Shown: positions 51,769 to 60,941 of the stretch, one piece after another
Numbering within the stretch: the stretch's first letter is position 1
Layout of the letters: each line of letters begins with the position of its first letter
Source of the DNA: MWEI01 sp964600235
GTDB taxonomy: Bacteria; Desulfobacterota; Desulfomonilia; UBA1062
NCBI GenBank assembly: GCA_964600235.1
Contig: CAZRIV010000013.1
Coordinates: 1-64,000 of the forward strand
DNA: 64,000 bases
Direction of reading: 5' to 3'
Notes under the pieces: model-generated
Databases searched by the model: none
What the model was told of the DNA's origin: nothing
The model's input: the letters and a program-made list of their open reading frames with translations, nothing else
Program-made: the position numbers and the translations under genes

Positions 51769-52332
51769 ATGACCGGGGTCGTACTCATAGGCGGCAGGTC
51801 CAGGCGATTCGGTAGCGACAAGGTCCTCTCCGGATTCAAGGGCAAGCCGCTCATCAAACATGTGATTGAAACCATCAGCCCGCTTTTCGATGAAACCATC
51901 CTTATAGGTCATAGACGCAAAGGCCTGGACGAGTACAGGGTTGTTGAAGATATCAGGCCGGGGTGCGGCCCGCTTGGTGGTATTTATACGGCCCTGAACG
52001 CTGCAACCTCGGATTACTGCTTTGTCTGCGCTGCGGATATGCTCCGGCTCAATCGCGAATTCATCTCCCACATGATCACCCTGGCGGATGCCCACGACAT
52101 CATCATGCCCATGTGGTCCAAAGGCAGGGAGCCGCTCCATGCCATTTACCGAAAGACGGTCATTCCTTACGCCGCAGCGCTTCTGGAACAGGAGGATTTC
52201 AAAATTTACTCGCTTATCCAGAAGGTGGATACCCTGATAATCCCTGAAGAAACCATACGGGCCTACGGCGATCCCGAGGTCTTGTTTTCAAACGTGAACA
52301 CCATGGGCGACCTTCTGCAAATTAATACCTAA
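51769..52332 (+). CDS. mobA: MobA-type molybdenum cofactor guanylyltransferase
   Basis: 187 residues from the ATG before TGVVLIGGRSRRFGSDK, the nucleotide-binding loop of MobA/GlmU-type NTP transferases. A longer in-frame reading of 73 codons upstream lacks a ribosome-binding site and family resemblance. Further marks are KGKPLIKHV, VEDIRPGCGPLGGIYTAL and CAADMLRLN, all as in MobA, which attaches GMP to molybdopterin in the cytoplasm to give the MGD cofactor of formate dehydrogenases and related enzymes. It is likely transcribed with the fumarase genes downstream. Confidence 0.82.
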   Translation: MTGVVLIGGRSRRFGSDKVLSGFKGKPLIKHVIETISPLFDETILIGHRRKGLDEYRVVEDIRPGCGPLGGIYTALNAATSDYCFVCAADMLRLNREFISHMITLADAHDIIMPMWSKGREPLHAIYRKTVIPYAAALLEQEDFKIYSLIQKVDTLIIPEETIRAYGDPEVLFSNVNTMGDLLQINT

Positions 52333-52411
52333 CCCATCATCTTATCAGGCATAATATCCGTCAATCCCATACCCTTTGAAAACCATTGCCCCCTTGTGCT
52401 ATAGGTGGCCC

Positions 52412-53290
52412 ATGGAACGCAGTCGGTTACGGCAGAGCATGTACGAACTCATCCACAAGACTTGTACCGTCCTGCCCCGGGACATCACGGATGCCATTGA
52501 AAAGGCCGTATCAAGGGAAAAGGCAGGATCCGTAGCGTGCGAGACCCTTGATGTCATCATGCAGAGTGCATCCCTTTCACAAAAAAAACGCCTTCCCGTC
52601 TGCCAGGATACAGGGGCACCCCTGATCATCGTGGAGGGTCGCCCTGATATGTCGGTCTTTCTCATAAACGAAGCCGTCGTGGATGCCATGAGGGCTCTCA
52701 CTGAAGAAGGCCTTCTCAGACAGAACTGCGTAGATCCGCTCACCGAAAAGAACACCCTGGACAATACCGGCAGGTACGTCCCACAGATTCATTATGAACC
52801 TTTTGATGGCCCTGTGCGGATTCATGCCATGCTTAAGGGCGGGGGATCGGAAAACGTGAGCACCCAGTATGCCCTTCCCCTGGAACGGATCGAGGCACAA
52901 AGGGATATGGACGGGGTGAGACGATGCATACTGGATGCCGTTTTCCAGGCCCAGGGCAAGGGCTGTGCCCCCGGGATTATCGGTGTATGTATAGGAGGAG
53001 ACCGGGCTTCCGGTTATCTGGTGGCGAAAAGACAGCTTTTCCGTACTCTTGGTGATACGAATCCTGAACCTGTTCTGGCATTTTTGGAGCAGACCATACT
53101 TGAGGAGTCAAACACCCTGGGCATAGGGCCCATGGGCCTGGGCGGCAACACGACGCTGCTGGGCGTAAAAATCGGCTCTGCAGGAAGACACCCGGCAAGC
53201 TATTTCGTAACAGTGAGCTACTCATGCTGGGCCACCAGACGTTACGCCGTGGAACTGACCAATGAGGGAGACATCCGGGAATGGATCTGA
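52412..53290 (+). CDS. Class I fumarase/tartrate dehydratase alpha subunit
   Basis: 292 residues starting at MERSRL. The N-terminal Fe-S hydro-lyase domain has the cluster cysteines in VCQDTGAP, in GKGCAPG and in GVCIGGD; PMGLGGNTTLLGVKIG follows. The two-subunit form, with alpha and beta on separate genes, is typical of archaea and many anaerobic bacteria. It hydrates fumarate to malate through an oxygen-sensitive [4Fe-4S] cluster; tartrate dehydratase is an alternative. The stop overlaps the beta gene by 10 nt. Confidence 0.92.
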   Translation: MERSRLRQSMYELIHKTCTVLPRDITDAIEKAVSREKAGSVACETLDVIMQSASLSQKKRLPVCQDTGAPLIIVEGRPDMSVFLINEAVVDAMRALTEEGLLRQNCVDPLTEKNTLDNTGRYVPQIHYEPFDGPVRIHAMLKGGGSENVSTQYALPLERIEAQRDMDGVRRCILDAVFQAQGKGCAPGIIGVCIGGDRASGYLVAKRQLFRTLGDTNPEPVLAFLEQTILEESNTLGIGPMGLGGNTTLLGVKIGSAGRHPASYFVTVSYSCWATRRYAVELTNEGDIREWI

Positions 53291-53880
53291 AGCACATCAC
53301 CTCTCCCATGGAGCCTGATGTCGTCAAACGCCTCTCAGCAGGCGATATGGTGAGCCTCTCGGGCCGGGTCGTCACAGGCCGCGATCAGGTGCACAAATAC
53401 CTTGCCGAAGGGGGAGAATCGCCCATAAACCTTGAAGGCCTTGTAATCTACCATTGCGGACCTGTCGTGATAGAGGAAAACGGAAAATGGAAGATCGTGG
53501 CGGCAGGGCCTACTACATCCATACGGGAAGAACCTTATGAAGCGGATATCATCTCACGCTTCAAACCCGCGGCCATTATGGGCAAAGGCGGCATGGGAGA
53601 GAAGTCGCTTCGTGCCATGTCCGAGCACACCTGCATATATCTCCATGCCACCGGAGGAGCCGCCCAGTACCTGGCAGAGCGCATTATCCAGGTTGAAGAG
53701 GTCCATCTGAGCGAATTCGGACAACCTGAAGCCATGTGGGTCCTTACCGTGAAGAATCTGCCGGCACTGGTGACCATGGACGCCCACGGCAGGTCGCTCC
53801 ACAAGAACATGGCGGATGAATCATACAGACGGCTCGAAGAGTTGTTCAACCGATCAATCAGGAAAGACGGTCTCACGTGA
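53281..53880 (+). CDS. Class I fumarase/tartrate dehydratase beta subunit
   Basis: 199 residues, overlapping alpha. Motifs include AGDMVSLSGRVVTGRDQVHKYL near the N-terminus, VIYHCGPVV, GPTTSIREEPYE and MGKGGMG, followed by TGGAAQYLAERI. This matches the C-terminal catalytic domain of one-chain class I fumarases, split off here. It works with the alpha subunit as a heteromer in the reductive or oxidative TCA branch. The SDR gene begins 30 nt downstream. Confidence 0.92.
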   Translation: MDLKHITSPMEPDVVKRLSAGDMVSLSGRVVTGRDQVHKYLAEGGESPINLEGLVIYHCGPVVIEENGKWKIVAAGPTTSIREEPYEADIISRFKPAAIMGKGGMGEKSLRAMSEHTCIYLHATGGAAQYLAERIIQVEEVHLSEFGQPEAMWVLTVKNLPALVTMDAHGRSLHKNMADESYRRLEELFNRSIRKDGLT

Positions 53881-53910
53881 CATATACAAACCACCACAGG
53901 AGGTAGTTCA

Positions 53911-54696
53911 ATGAACGTTCAAGAGATGTTTGATCTGAAGGGCAAGGTTGCCATCATCACCGGTGGCGGCAGGGGCATCGGTAGATTCATAGCTCAGGGG
54001 CTTGCAGAGGCGGGCGCCAACGTAGTGATCGCATCGAGAAAAGTGGCCAATTGCGAGAAGGCCGCCCAGGAGCTCGGCAAACTCGGGGTAAAAACACTGG
54101 CACTGAAGTGCGATACCGGTTCAGAGGAAGATATTACGAGCCTGGTGGATGCCACCATGAAGGAGTTCGGCAAGATCGACATCCTGGTGAATAATGCAGG
54201 CATAACCTGGGGTGCCCCCACACTGGAGTTTCCCCTGGACAAATGGGACAAGATCTTTGATGTAAATGTAAGAGGTGTCTGGTATCTCACCCAGAAGGTG
54301 GCCAACATCATGAAGGAAAAGGGCGGCGGAAAAATCATCAATATATCATCCATTTTCGGGTCCCGCGGCTCCATCGAAGAAGGCCACCCGGCCGTTGCAT
54401 ACAACTCATCCAAGGCAGCCATCGAGGTGCTTACCAAAAACCTCGCAGTGAAACTCTCGCGCTATAACATCAACATCAATTGCATAGCACCCGGGTTCTT
54501 CCGTACAGACATGATGGAATACATATTCAAACCCGACATGAAGCCGATACTCGATCTCACCGTAGCCCAGATACCACTGCTCAGATATGGAGAAGAGGAT
54601 CATGTAAAGGGTCTTGCCGTATTTCTTGCATCCAAGGCATCGGATTTCATGACCGGGGCCATCATCCCCTTGGACGGCGGTATGGCAGCAAAGTAA
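53911..54696 (+). CDS. Short-chain dehydrogenase/reductase
   Basis: 261 residues behind AGGAGG. The classical SDR pattern is complete: TGGGRGIG (17-24) for NAD(P), NNAG, the catalytic Ser in NISSIFG, and YNSSK with Tyr164 and Lys168. The C-terminal GAIIPLDGG is usual for 3-oxoacyl-ACP reductase/glucose dehydrogenase-like members. The specific substrate cannot be assigned. It lies 30 nt after the fumarase beta gene, so a common transcript is likely, although a metabolic link is not obvious. Confidence 0.9.
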   Translation: MNVQEMFDLKGKVAIITGGGRGIGRFIAQGLAEAGANVVIASRKVANCEKAAQELGKLGVKTLALKCDTGSEEDITSLVDATMKEFGKIDILVNNAGITWGAPTLEFPLDKWDKIFDVNVRGVWYLTQKVANIMKEKGGGKIINISSIFGSRGSIEEGHPAVAYNSSKAAIEVLTKNLAVKLSRYNININCIAPGFFRTDMMEYIFKPDMKPILDLTVAQIPLLRYGEEDHVKGLAVFLASKASDFMTGAIIPLDGGMAAK

Positions 54697-54736
54697 TGCG
54701 GAATGACAAACTTTTGAATCTCTAAAAGAACCTCAT

Positions 54737-54777
54737 AAAAAAACTTGTGAAGAGGGCTCAAAAGCCCTCTTCACAAG
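54737..54777 (-). terminator. Terminator of the CBM48 gene
   Basis: Perfect 15-bp stem (CTTGTGAAGAGGGCT and complement, loop CAAA) with seven T after it on the minus strand (54737-54743). It ends the minus-strand CBM48 transcript; it could also act on the facing SDR gene, but no T tract follows on that strand. Confidence 0.85.
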
Positions 54778-54851
54778 CCGCTGAAGAAGAGAGTAACGGG
54801 GGGTGTCGAACCATACTGGCATGGGATTACCCCCCTGTAGGGTTGGCGTTT

Positions 54852-55160
54852 TTAAACAACAATCACTGAATTATCCGCGCCTCCATACTGGGAATAGGTG
54901 TACTTGTCTGCGCTGCAGTCATTCTCCCAGATTTCCTCGTCGAGAAGATAACGGAACTGGTATTCGCTGCCACAGGAGAGGTTCATTGTTGCAGAGAAAG
55001 ATCCGTCTTTTGATTTCTTCATGGGCGTGGCACCCACCTCCCAGCCATTGAAATCCCCGACTATGCATGCTGAAATGGCTGTTTTTGCTATATCGCCCGG
55101 CAAAGAAAACGTCACCTTGCATACATCCCTGTTTTTCACATACATCTTTCTGATTCCCAT
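54852..55160 (-). CDS. Stand-alone CBM48/isoamylase-N-like protein
   Basis: 102 residues from MGIRKM behind AAGGAGG. The whole protein is one early-set/glycogen-binding domain: VTFSLPGDIAKTAISACIVGDFNGWEVGATPMKKSKDGSFSATMNLSCGSEYQFRYLLDEEIWENDCSADKY is the order of strands in AMPK-beta/CBM48, where FNGW and the FRY strand contact sugars. It has no catalytic domain or signal peptide, so it is a cytoplasmic carbohydrate-binding or regulatory protein. No glycogen gene is adjacent. Confidence 0.85.
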   Translation of the reverse strand: MGIRKMYVKNRDVCKVTFSLPGDIAKTAISACIVGDFNGWEVGATPMKKSKDGSFSATMNLSCGSEYQFRYLLDEEIWENDCSADKYTYSQYGGADNSVIVV

Positions 55161-55370
55161 GGGATCCGCCTCCTTATTAAAATGAGTTGTACAGACATAA
55201 TAACCGCTTGCTCCCTTTTTACAGTTTCCTCTAGAAATTTCTATGGTTAAAGTTGATAGATTATTGACAGGAAAATGATGATCATTCACTCCCGGATTCT
55301 GTAAATGAATGCCCGGCACGTTCCGGCAGGTCTCAAGCACAGGGTTCAAGGTGACCATGAAACTGTTCTC

Positions 55371-55597
55371 ACCCCGGATTGTACATTTGTTCGTTTCCAT
55401 ACACACTCGATACCCTTTCAAGGATGCATGAAACGGATAATTCCTATGGTTAACGGGTTCGTTTTTTATAGGTCCGTTAAAGCCGGTGATCTTAAAGCCA
55501 CCCAATGGCCGACACATTCAGCATTCCTCAAAGGCTTTAAGATCACCGGCTTTAACGGATCAAGTCTTCACACCCCTTCGATCACAAGATCCGGGTT
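55371..55597 (+). repeat. MITE-like hairpin element, copy 4 (loop inverted)
   Basis: Terminal inverted repeats near 55372-55392 and 55571-55595 are the most degenerate. The 26-bp stem is perfect (55474-55499 with 55533-55558). The flank GTTTTTTATAGGTCCG equals copy 1. The 33-nt loop best matches copies 1 and 2 as reverse complement (AATGGCCGACA). It lies between two minus-strand genes. The rest of 55161-55684 holds no gene. Confidence 0.75.
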
Positions 55598-55684
55598 CAA
55601 CAGGTCCGTTCAATGCCACCACCAAAGCAATCTTACATTCCCCCAGAAATCGGGCTCTGGGCAGAACTTGCTGTGGACGTTACC

Positions 55685-56578
55685 CTAGAAACAAAAACGG
55701 AATATGCGTTTCCTTATCTGAGCGGCCTTTTCCGACGCGGACCTGTACCCTGCCTCCACAAACACGTCAAAGTGGTCGAAGTCGGACCATGGGTACGAAC
55801 CTACATCCGGCCTGATTAGACAATCAAGATCTTTTGAGATGTATACGTTCATAAACTCTTTGGATATGTCAAAGCTGCGAAATACTACATCCATGCTGTG
55901 ATGGATGTCTGCATCTTCATCAATAGGGTCAATGCTTCTGGAAACATCCACACCGATCATGAGGTCCGGGTTGAAGGTCTTGGCCGTGTAGCAAGGTATC
56001 ATCTCTGCAACACCTCCATCCACAAGCAGCATTCCGTGCAATCTCACCGGGGGGAAAAAGCCGGGGGTGGCACAACTCGCAGTAAGTGCCGTATGGAGGT
56101 CACCTTCCGTGAAAATGATGGGGTCTCCTGTTACGAGATCAACGCTCGTGCATTTAAAGGGCAATTTAAGGTCGGAAAACTTCTTGTCTCCCACGAGATA
56201 CTTCATGTGAACCACAAAGTCCTCAGGAGTAATAAAGGACTTGTTCCATAATGCCCTGGTATAAAAGTACCCCTGCTTTATGGTTGACTGTATCTTCTCG
56301 AAAAACGATCGGGACTTATCCGCCTCGGGCAACTCCATATCGCGCATGGTCTCCTGGAAAAGCGGGGAAGCCATGTAGGTCCTGAGCCTCGCCTCTACCT
56401 CGTCGATATCCAGATAGAGGCTGTAGAGTGCCCCGACGATGGATCCGAAAGAAATCCCTGCGATGCAGTCGATGGGAATTCCGGCCTCCTTCAATGCCCG
56501 GATAACCCCGATATGGGCAAGACCACGCGACCCCCCCGCACCAAGGGCCAGGGCTACTCTCTTTTTCTTTCTCAGCAT
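55685..56578 (-). CDS. Patatin-like phospholipase
   Basis: 297 residues. The Ser-Asp dyad sites are clear: the oxyanion loop GAGGSRG (13-19), the nucleophile elbow GISFGS (Ser43) and LLVDGGV (Asp near 187). It is a RssA-type single-domain patatin with no signal peptide, so it likely acts as a cytoplasmic or membrane-peripheral lipid acyl hydrolase. The start overlaps the stop of the deacetylase gene by one base (TAATG), showing translational coupling. Confidence 0.9.
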   Translation of the reverse strand: MLRKKKRVALALGAGGSRGLAHIGVIRALKEAGIPIDCIAGISFGSIVGALYSLYLDIDEVEARLRTYMASPLFQETMRDMELPEADKSRSFFEKIQSTIKQGYFYTRALWNKSFITPEDFVVHMKYLVGDKKFSDLKLPFKCTSVDLVTGDPIIFTEGDLHTALTASCATPGFFPPVRLHGMLLVDGGVAEMIPCYTAKTFNPDLMIGVDVSRSIDPIDEDADIHHSMDVVFRSFDISKEFMNVYISKDLDCLIRPDVGSYPWSDFDHFDVFVEAGYRSASEKAAQIRKRIFRFCF

Positions 56579-57885
56579 TAGAGTTTCCGGGATAAATACT
56601 GATCCTGATCCATATCCTGCAGATACACGGCATAATAACCGCTCCCGGGGTTTTGGTACCAGTCCATCCCCTGATTACGGCACGCCTTGCAGGCGCCATG
56701 GGGCATATGTACGCCCAGAATGCGATAGCCGGTGGATGCGGCAGATTCGATCTTGAACGTGCCCGGACAGTCATCGCAGAAACGGAAGACTTCCTGCTGG
56801 TTCTCGGAAATACCGTCCGTATCGTAGAAGACGCTGCGGTGCCTCTCGACGAAGGGTCTTCTTTCCGGTTTCAATCCGTCACGTGTCTTCCATAGACCAT
56901 AAATCTGTTCACACAATCTTTTTATATAATCAGAAATCCTCACGTCTTGCTGAAGGTCGTATCTATCGAGGTCCGGTTCTTGTACATAAGAATAGTCCAC
57001 CCCTGCCAGGGCGAGTATGATACCCGTATTCACATAGGGAAGCGCTCCCTCTATGGAATATCCTCCTTCGAGAACGCAGATGTCGGGTTTGAGCATATCA
57101 TTCAGTTTTGCATAGCCGCCGGCAGTAAAGGACATGTTGGTTATCGGGTCGGAATAGTGATTGTCCTGCCCGGCCGAATTGATGACGAGGTCGGGTTTGA
57201 ACTCGTGCAATACCGGCATGACGAGATGTTCCATTGCATGGAGGATGCCCTCGTCGCATGTCTTCGGCGGCAGAGGTATATTCAACGTGAGCCCGCAGGC
57301 ATTCGGTCCGCCATACTCTGCAGGGAACCCCGAGCCCGGATATAAGGTTCTGCCGTCCTGATGGATGGAGACATACAGTACATCAGGGTCATGCCAGTAG
57401 ATGTCCTGTGTCCCGTCCCCATGGTGACAATCGGTATCGACGATGGCGATCTTCTTGATTCTCGGATAGTGTTTCCTTGCCCACTCCACCATAACCGCTT
57501 CGATATTGATGTTGCAGAAACCCCGGGCACCCTGCACCACCCTCATGGCGTGATGGCCCGGTGGTCTCACCAGCGCAAAGGCGTTATCCACAACGCCTTC
57601 CAGAACAAGCCGGGCAGCCTCGATGCACCCGCCGGCAGATACGTTGTGCGATTCCGTGATACGTGATCCCACATCAGGAACACAGAAATGCGCCCGGCTG
57701 ATGTCATGCTCGTCGGCAAGACCCGCCTTGAACTCATGGATGCCTTCGATATCGAGAATCCCCTCCTCCAGCACCTGGTCCTGGGTATAGAGGAGTCTCT
57801 CCTTGCGTTCCGGATGCGTAGGGGTTATCTCCCAGTCGTAAGCAGGGAAGAAAATCAGTCCGGTCTTTTTATCGGCCTTGATCAT
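56578..57885 (-). CDS. Histone deacetylase-family (AcuC-like) amidohydrolase
   Basis: 435 residues from the ATG overlapping the hydantoinase-like stop (ATGA). The zinc hydrolase motifs are RPPGHHAMRV near 108 and VDTDCHHGDGT near 150, followed by SAGQDNHYSDP, giving the His, Asp and zinc ligands of class I/II deacetylases. After the core, a C-terminal extension of about 110 residues contains several Cys (FCDDC, GACKACRNQG), which is not usual for AcuC and might bind a metal. Possible substrates are acetyl-lysine proteins, polyamines or acyl-amides; the operon partner suggests a small amide. Confidence 0.87.
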   Translation of the reverse strand: MIKADKKTGLIFFPAYDWEITPTHPERKERLLYTQDQVLEEGILDIEGIHEFKAGLADEHDISRAHFCVPDVGSRITESHNVSAGGCIEAARLVLEGVVDNAFALVRPPGHHAMRVVQGARGFCNINIEAVMVEWARKHYPRIKKIAIVDTDCHHGDGTQDIYWHDPDVLYVSIHQDGRTLYPGSGFPAEYGGPNACGLTLNIPLPPKTCDEGILHAMEHLVMPVLHEFKPDLVINSAGQDNHYSDPITNMSFTAGGYAKLNDMLKPDICVLEGGYSIEGALPYVNTGIILALAGVDYSYVQEPDLDRYDLQQDVRISDYIKRLCEQIYGLWKTRDGLKPERRPFVERHRSVFYDTDGISENQQEVFRFCDDCPGTFKIESAASTGYRILGVHMPHGACKACRNQGMDWYQNPGSGYYAVYLQDMDQDQYLSRKL

Positions 57886-59537
57886 TGTCCGCTCCATTCA
57901 CGAAGAATTCCGGGTATTGTCTGTATCTTAACCCTCATGTTCCTGCCCACGGTTGAAAAACCCCTTATCATGTTGAAGCACTGTTCCTCTATGATGCTGA
58001 ACTCCACATCATCGCTCAGTCCGAGCAGGGAGACATTTGCCCTTATGGCATCGAACCCATAGGACTTCAGTTCATCCATAGTCATGGTCTGGGAAGCCTC
58101 TTCCTCCAGGTGCAGCTCCGGGCAGATCAGCTTTCTCAGCTGGGTATCGGAGAGCAAGGTGATCTGCGCGGTAGTCCTCGCGAGAGCTGCACCCAAGGCA
58201 TTCGCCACCATGAAATGCTCCGGAACCTCACACTCGAGGTTGAATGCAGCCTCGACATATGGCTTGAGCAGACGGGCCGGGCCTCCAATGAGTATTATCT
58301 TGGAGGGCCTTATAATGTCAGGGTGGAGCATCTCATAAATGGTGTAAACCGGGTGGCTGTTCACCTCATCCAGGAATTCCCGGGCCGCCTTATGGATATT
58401 CTCCACCATGGCCGAGAGAATCCGGGAGCTGAGTTCAGGAATAGTCATGGCAAAAGCCTTGCCCAGGGGCAGGAGGGCCTCTTCGGCTTTATTCATATCC
58501 CCGTCAGGGTAACCACCGAGTACTGCAAACGCATCCATGGGTGTTGCCGCCAGCCCCCCCATACATGCGGGAGGTCCGTTCCTGTTCGGGCCGACTCTCA
58601 GTTCCCCATCCTGGGTCCATACGCATGAATCGCCCCCGGCGCCCACGGAGATAACCTTGAGCCCACGCACCAATGTCTTGAGACCGCCGATATCGACCCC
58701 CTGGAGTTCGAGGATTGGAACACCGTTCAGAAGGATGCCCATATCCGTTGTCGTACCTCCTACATCCAGCACCAGGACAGCTCCCTGGTATTGATCCGTC
58801 AGCGCCAAGGCCCCCATCATGCTCGCGGCTGGGCCTGAAAGGATGGTCTCGACCGGGAGTCTGCTCGCCGCCGATGAGGCATAGGTGCCCCCATCAGCCT
58901 TGAGAAAAAATAAGGGTGCATCAATCCCCAGCCTGGCCAGTGCATCCTGCACGGATGAAACGAAACGTTCCTGCACGGGCATGACTGCTACATTGAGATA
59001 TGTGGTGTTCAGACGCCGCGGAAAATTCAGACTGCCGCTCATGGTGTGGCCCTGGCAGATATGCTGGAAATCATCCTTGACCAGGGAAGATATGCGTGCC
59101 TCATGGCTGGAATTTCTTACTGAGAATTTTGAGACTATACCGGCACACTCCACTCCGGAATCCTTCATGCGTTTCGAGGCGCGAAGGACTTCATCTGTAT
59201 CGACCGGAATATATTCTCGACCCCGGTGATCTATGGCTCCGGACACCAGGTGGAAAGAATCGGAGAGGAAAAATTGCGCAGGATCCAGTCCTGGTCCAGC
59301 CGAGACGATCATGCCGGTCTTTGCATATTTTTTTTCCACGATGGCATTGGTGGAAAGGGTTGTGGACAATACCACCCTCGTTACGTCCTTAAATCCTACA
59401 CCGAGTTTTGTTATGGACTCAAGGATGGAGGTTACGAGATCATTCCCCGTTAGGGTCTTGGCCGTGGAAAGGATCCCTCTTCCGTCCACACAGACTGCAT
59501 CGGTGTGCGTTCCTCCTATATCGATACCTAAAATCAT
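57882..59537 (-). CDS. Hydantoinase A/oxoprolinase-family ATPase
   Basis: 551 residues behind AAGGAG. The N-terminus ILGIDIGGTHTDAV is the ATP-binding phosphate-1 loop of HyuA, and VLDVGGTTTDMGIL is the second. A third motif near ILIGGPARLLKPYV completes the ASKHA-type fold. It is shorter than standard HyuA (about 680), and no HyuB gene follows. In this family ATP drives opening or carboxylation of cyclic amides or ketones; without HyuB the reaction is uncertain. First gene of the operon with the deacetylase and patatin. Confidence 0.85.
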   Translation of the reverse strand: MILGIDIGGTHTDAVCVDGRGILSTAKTLTGNDLVTSILESITKLGVGFKDVTRVVLSTTLSTNAIVEKKYAKTGMIVSAGPGLDPAQFFLSDSFHLVSGAIDHRGREYIPVDTDEVLRASKRMKDSGVECAGIVSKFSVRNSSHEARISSLVKDDFQHICQGHTMSGSLNFPRRLNTTYLNVAVMPVQERFVSSVQDALARLGIDAPLFFLKADGGTYASSAASRLPVETILSGPAASMMGALALTDQYQGAVLVLDVGGTTTDMGILLNGVPILELQGVDIGGLKTLVRGLKVISVGAGGDSCVWTQDGELRVGPNRNGPPACMGGLAATPMDAFAVLGGYPDGDMNKAEEALLPLGKAFAMTIPELSSRILSAMVENIHKAAREFLDEVNSHPVYTIYEMLHPDIIRPSKIILIGGPARLLKPYVEAAFNLECEVPEHFMVANALGAALARTTAQITLLSDTQLRKLICPELHLEEEASQTMTMDELKSYGFDAIRANVSLLGLSDDVEFSIIEEQCFNMIRGFSTVGRNMRVKIQTIPGILREWSGQ

Positions 59538-59798
59538 AAAAACTCCTTCTATAATGCATCAACATGTCCGTGCTTAAAAACCTTACTTATCCTTCCAGGG
59601 CAATGGCATTGACAATTCTTCTTTATAAAGGTCGAATCTCAAACGTAAGAACAAACCAGACAAATCAGCCGCAACCATACGTGCGAATCTTTTTTCAAAT
59701 CATACCAATTCATACCCCAAATGACAATCCTTCATGAATATTGCTTTGAACTCATGGATCTGGTAGATCACGGGAGTAATTATCCCTTGGAGGAAGAT

Positions 59799-60941
59799 TT
59801 GAAAAAAATTCTCTTTGCATGTGCGCTATTGGTCTTGATCCTTGGATGCTCATCATCGAAACCCACACTGCTTGATGCGATCATATCGAATGATACTCCA
59901 GTCTCGGGCCAAAGGATCTTTGTACAGGTTAATACACTTACGGATAATCCTCCGATGACCTACCAATGGACGACTACAGGCGGCACGCTCGATATCCCCG
60001 AAGCCACACCTTATGCGGCGTATTGGATAGCACCCCAGACTGCAGGTTCTTATACCATTACCTGCACAGGGACTGACAACGATGAGAAAAAGGTAACGCA
60101 TACCTTCCAGGTCCAGGTGCGACAGAGGGCATTAGAGAGCAATCTCGTCGGAACAGGGTTTGAGGTCATCACCATAGCCAAGGAAACAGAGTATAAAACC
60201 GGCGGGATTTGGGCCTCTGTGAAAGATAATATGCTCAGGTTCATCACCTCCACAACGAATGAGGAAAGCATCTGGGCTAAGGATTTCTACACCATGCTCA
60301 CCAGAACTGATCCAACCACAATGGAATTCAAGGTGTGGGGTGTTGAATCCCCAGGCAATAATCTCATTGAGCTTACTTCGTCCTCTGAAACTACCCTGAC
60401 ATGTTCTACTTGTTCGAGTTCTGATACAATAAGAACCCTGGCAATAGACGTCAACGTGCTGAGCACCCTCTGGGTGGGCACTGATTCGGGCCTTAATTAT
60501 TATGATTCTTCATCTACATCCGAACCTTGGAGAAATTACTTTTTTGCACAGGTGAGAGACCTGTCAGAGGGACCGGATTATGTATATGCAGCAACTAGCG
60601 TAGGTTTATATAGACTTGATTACATCAATAAAGTACCGATTTATGGTGGCGATACCTGCGCGGTGCTTGCAGTGGACAACGAATCAGCAACCGAGGTGTG
60701 GTCTGTCGTTCAGGGAGCAATACAGAAAGACGGCGTTCAGTTGAGCACACAGCCGCCGGTCGCCATCTGCAGCCTTGACAAGGACATCCTCGGCAATATC
60801 TGGTGCGGTAAATACTGGTGGGATGGAACCAGGTGGAATGAAGTGCCGGGCCTTGATTCCGTTACAATAGTAAAGTCTGTTGCCAGCATGGAAGGCCTTA
60901 CTTACCTGCTTTCAGACTCAGGGGGTCTGTACCGCTGGTAG
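59799..60941 (+). CDS. Lipoprotein with Ig-like and propeller-like domains
   Basis: 380 residues from a TTG start behind GGAGG; the longer upstream reading lacks these. The signal peptide ends at a lipobox (LILGC, Cys17). An Ig/PKD-like domain (about 22-110: TPVSGQRIFVQVNTLTDNPPMTYQWTTTGG) is followed by repeats with short W/G-rich strands (TLWVGTDSGLNYYD, YVYAATSVGLYRLD, GNIWCGKYWWDGTRW), suggesting a two-component-regulator-type propeller. A surface-exposed lipoprotein, function unknown. The 3' end overlaps the convergent lipoprotein gene by 24 nt. Confidence 0.75.
   Translation: MKKILFACALLVLILGCSSSKPTLLDAIISNDTPVSGQRIFVQVNTLTDNPPMTYQWTTTGGTLDIPEATPYAAYWIAPQTAGSYTITCTGTDNDEKKVTHTFQVQVRQRALESNLVGTGFEVITIAKETEYKTGGIWASVKDNMLRFITSTTNEESIWAKDFYTMLTRTDPTTMEFKVWGVESPGNNLIELTSSSETTLTCSTCSSSDTIRTLAIDVNVLSTLWVGTDSGLNYYDSSSTSEPWRNYFFAQVRDLSEGPDYVYAATSVGLYRLDYINKVPIYGGDTCAVLAVDNESATEVWSVVQGAIQKDGVQLSTQPPVAICSLDKDILGNIWCGKYWWDGTRWNEVPGLDSVTIVKSVASMEGLTYLLSDSGGLYRW

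Noticed and set aside
54852..55517. 221-codon reading of the CBM48 protein running into element copy 4
   Set aside because: The start at 55160 has AAGGAGG; the upstream part is repeat DNA.
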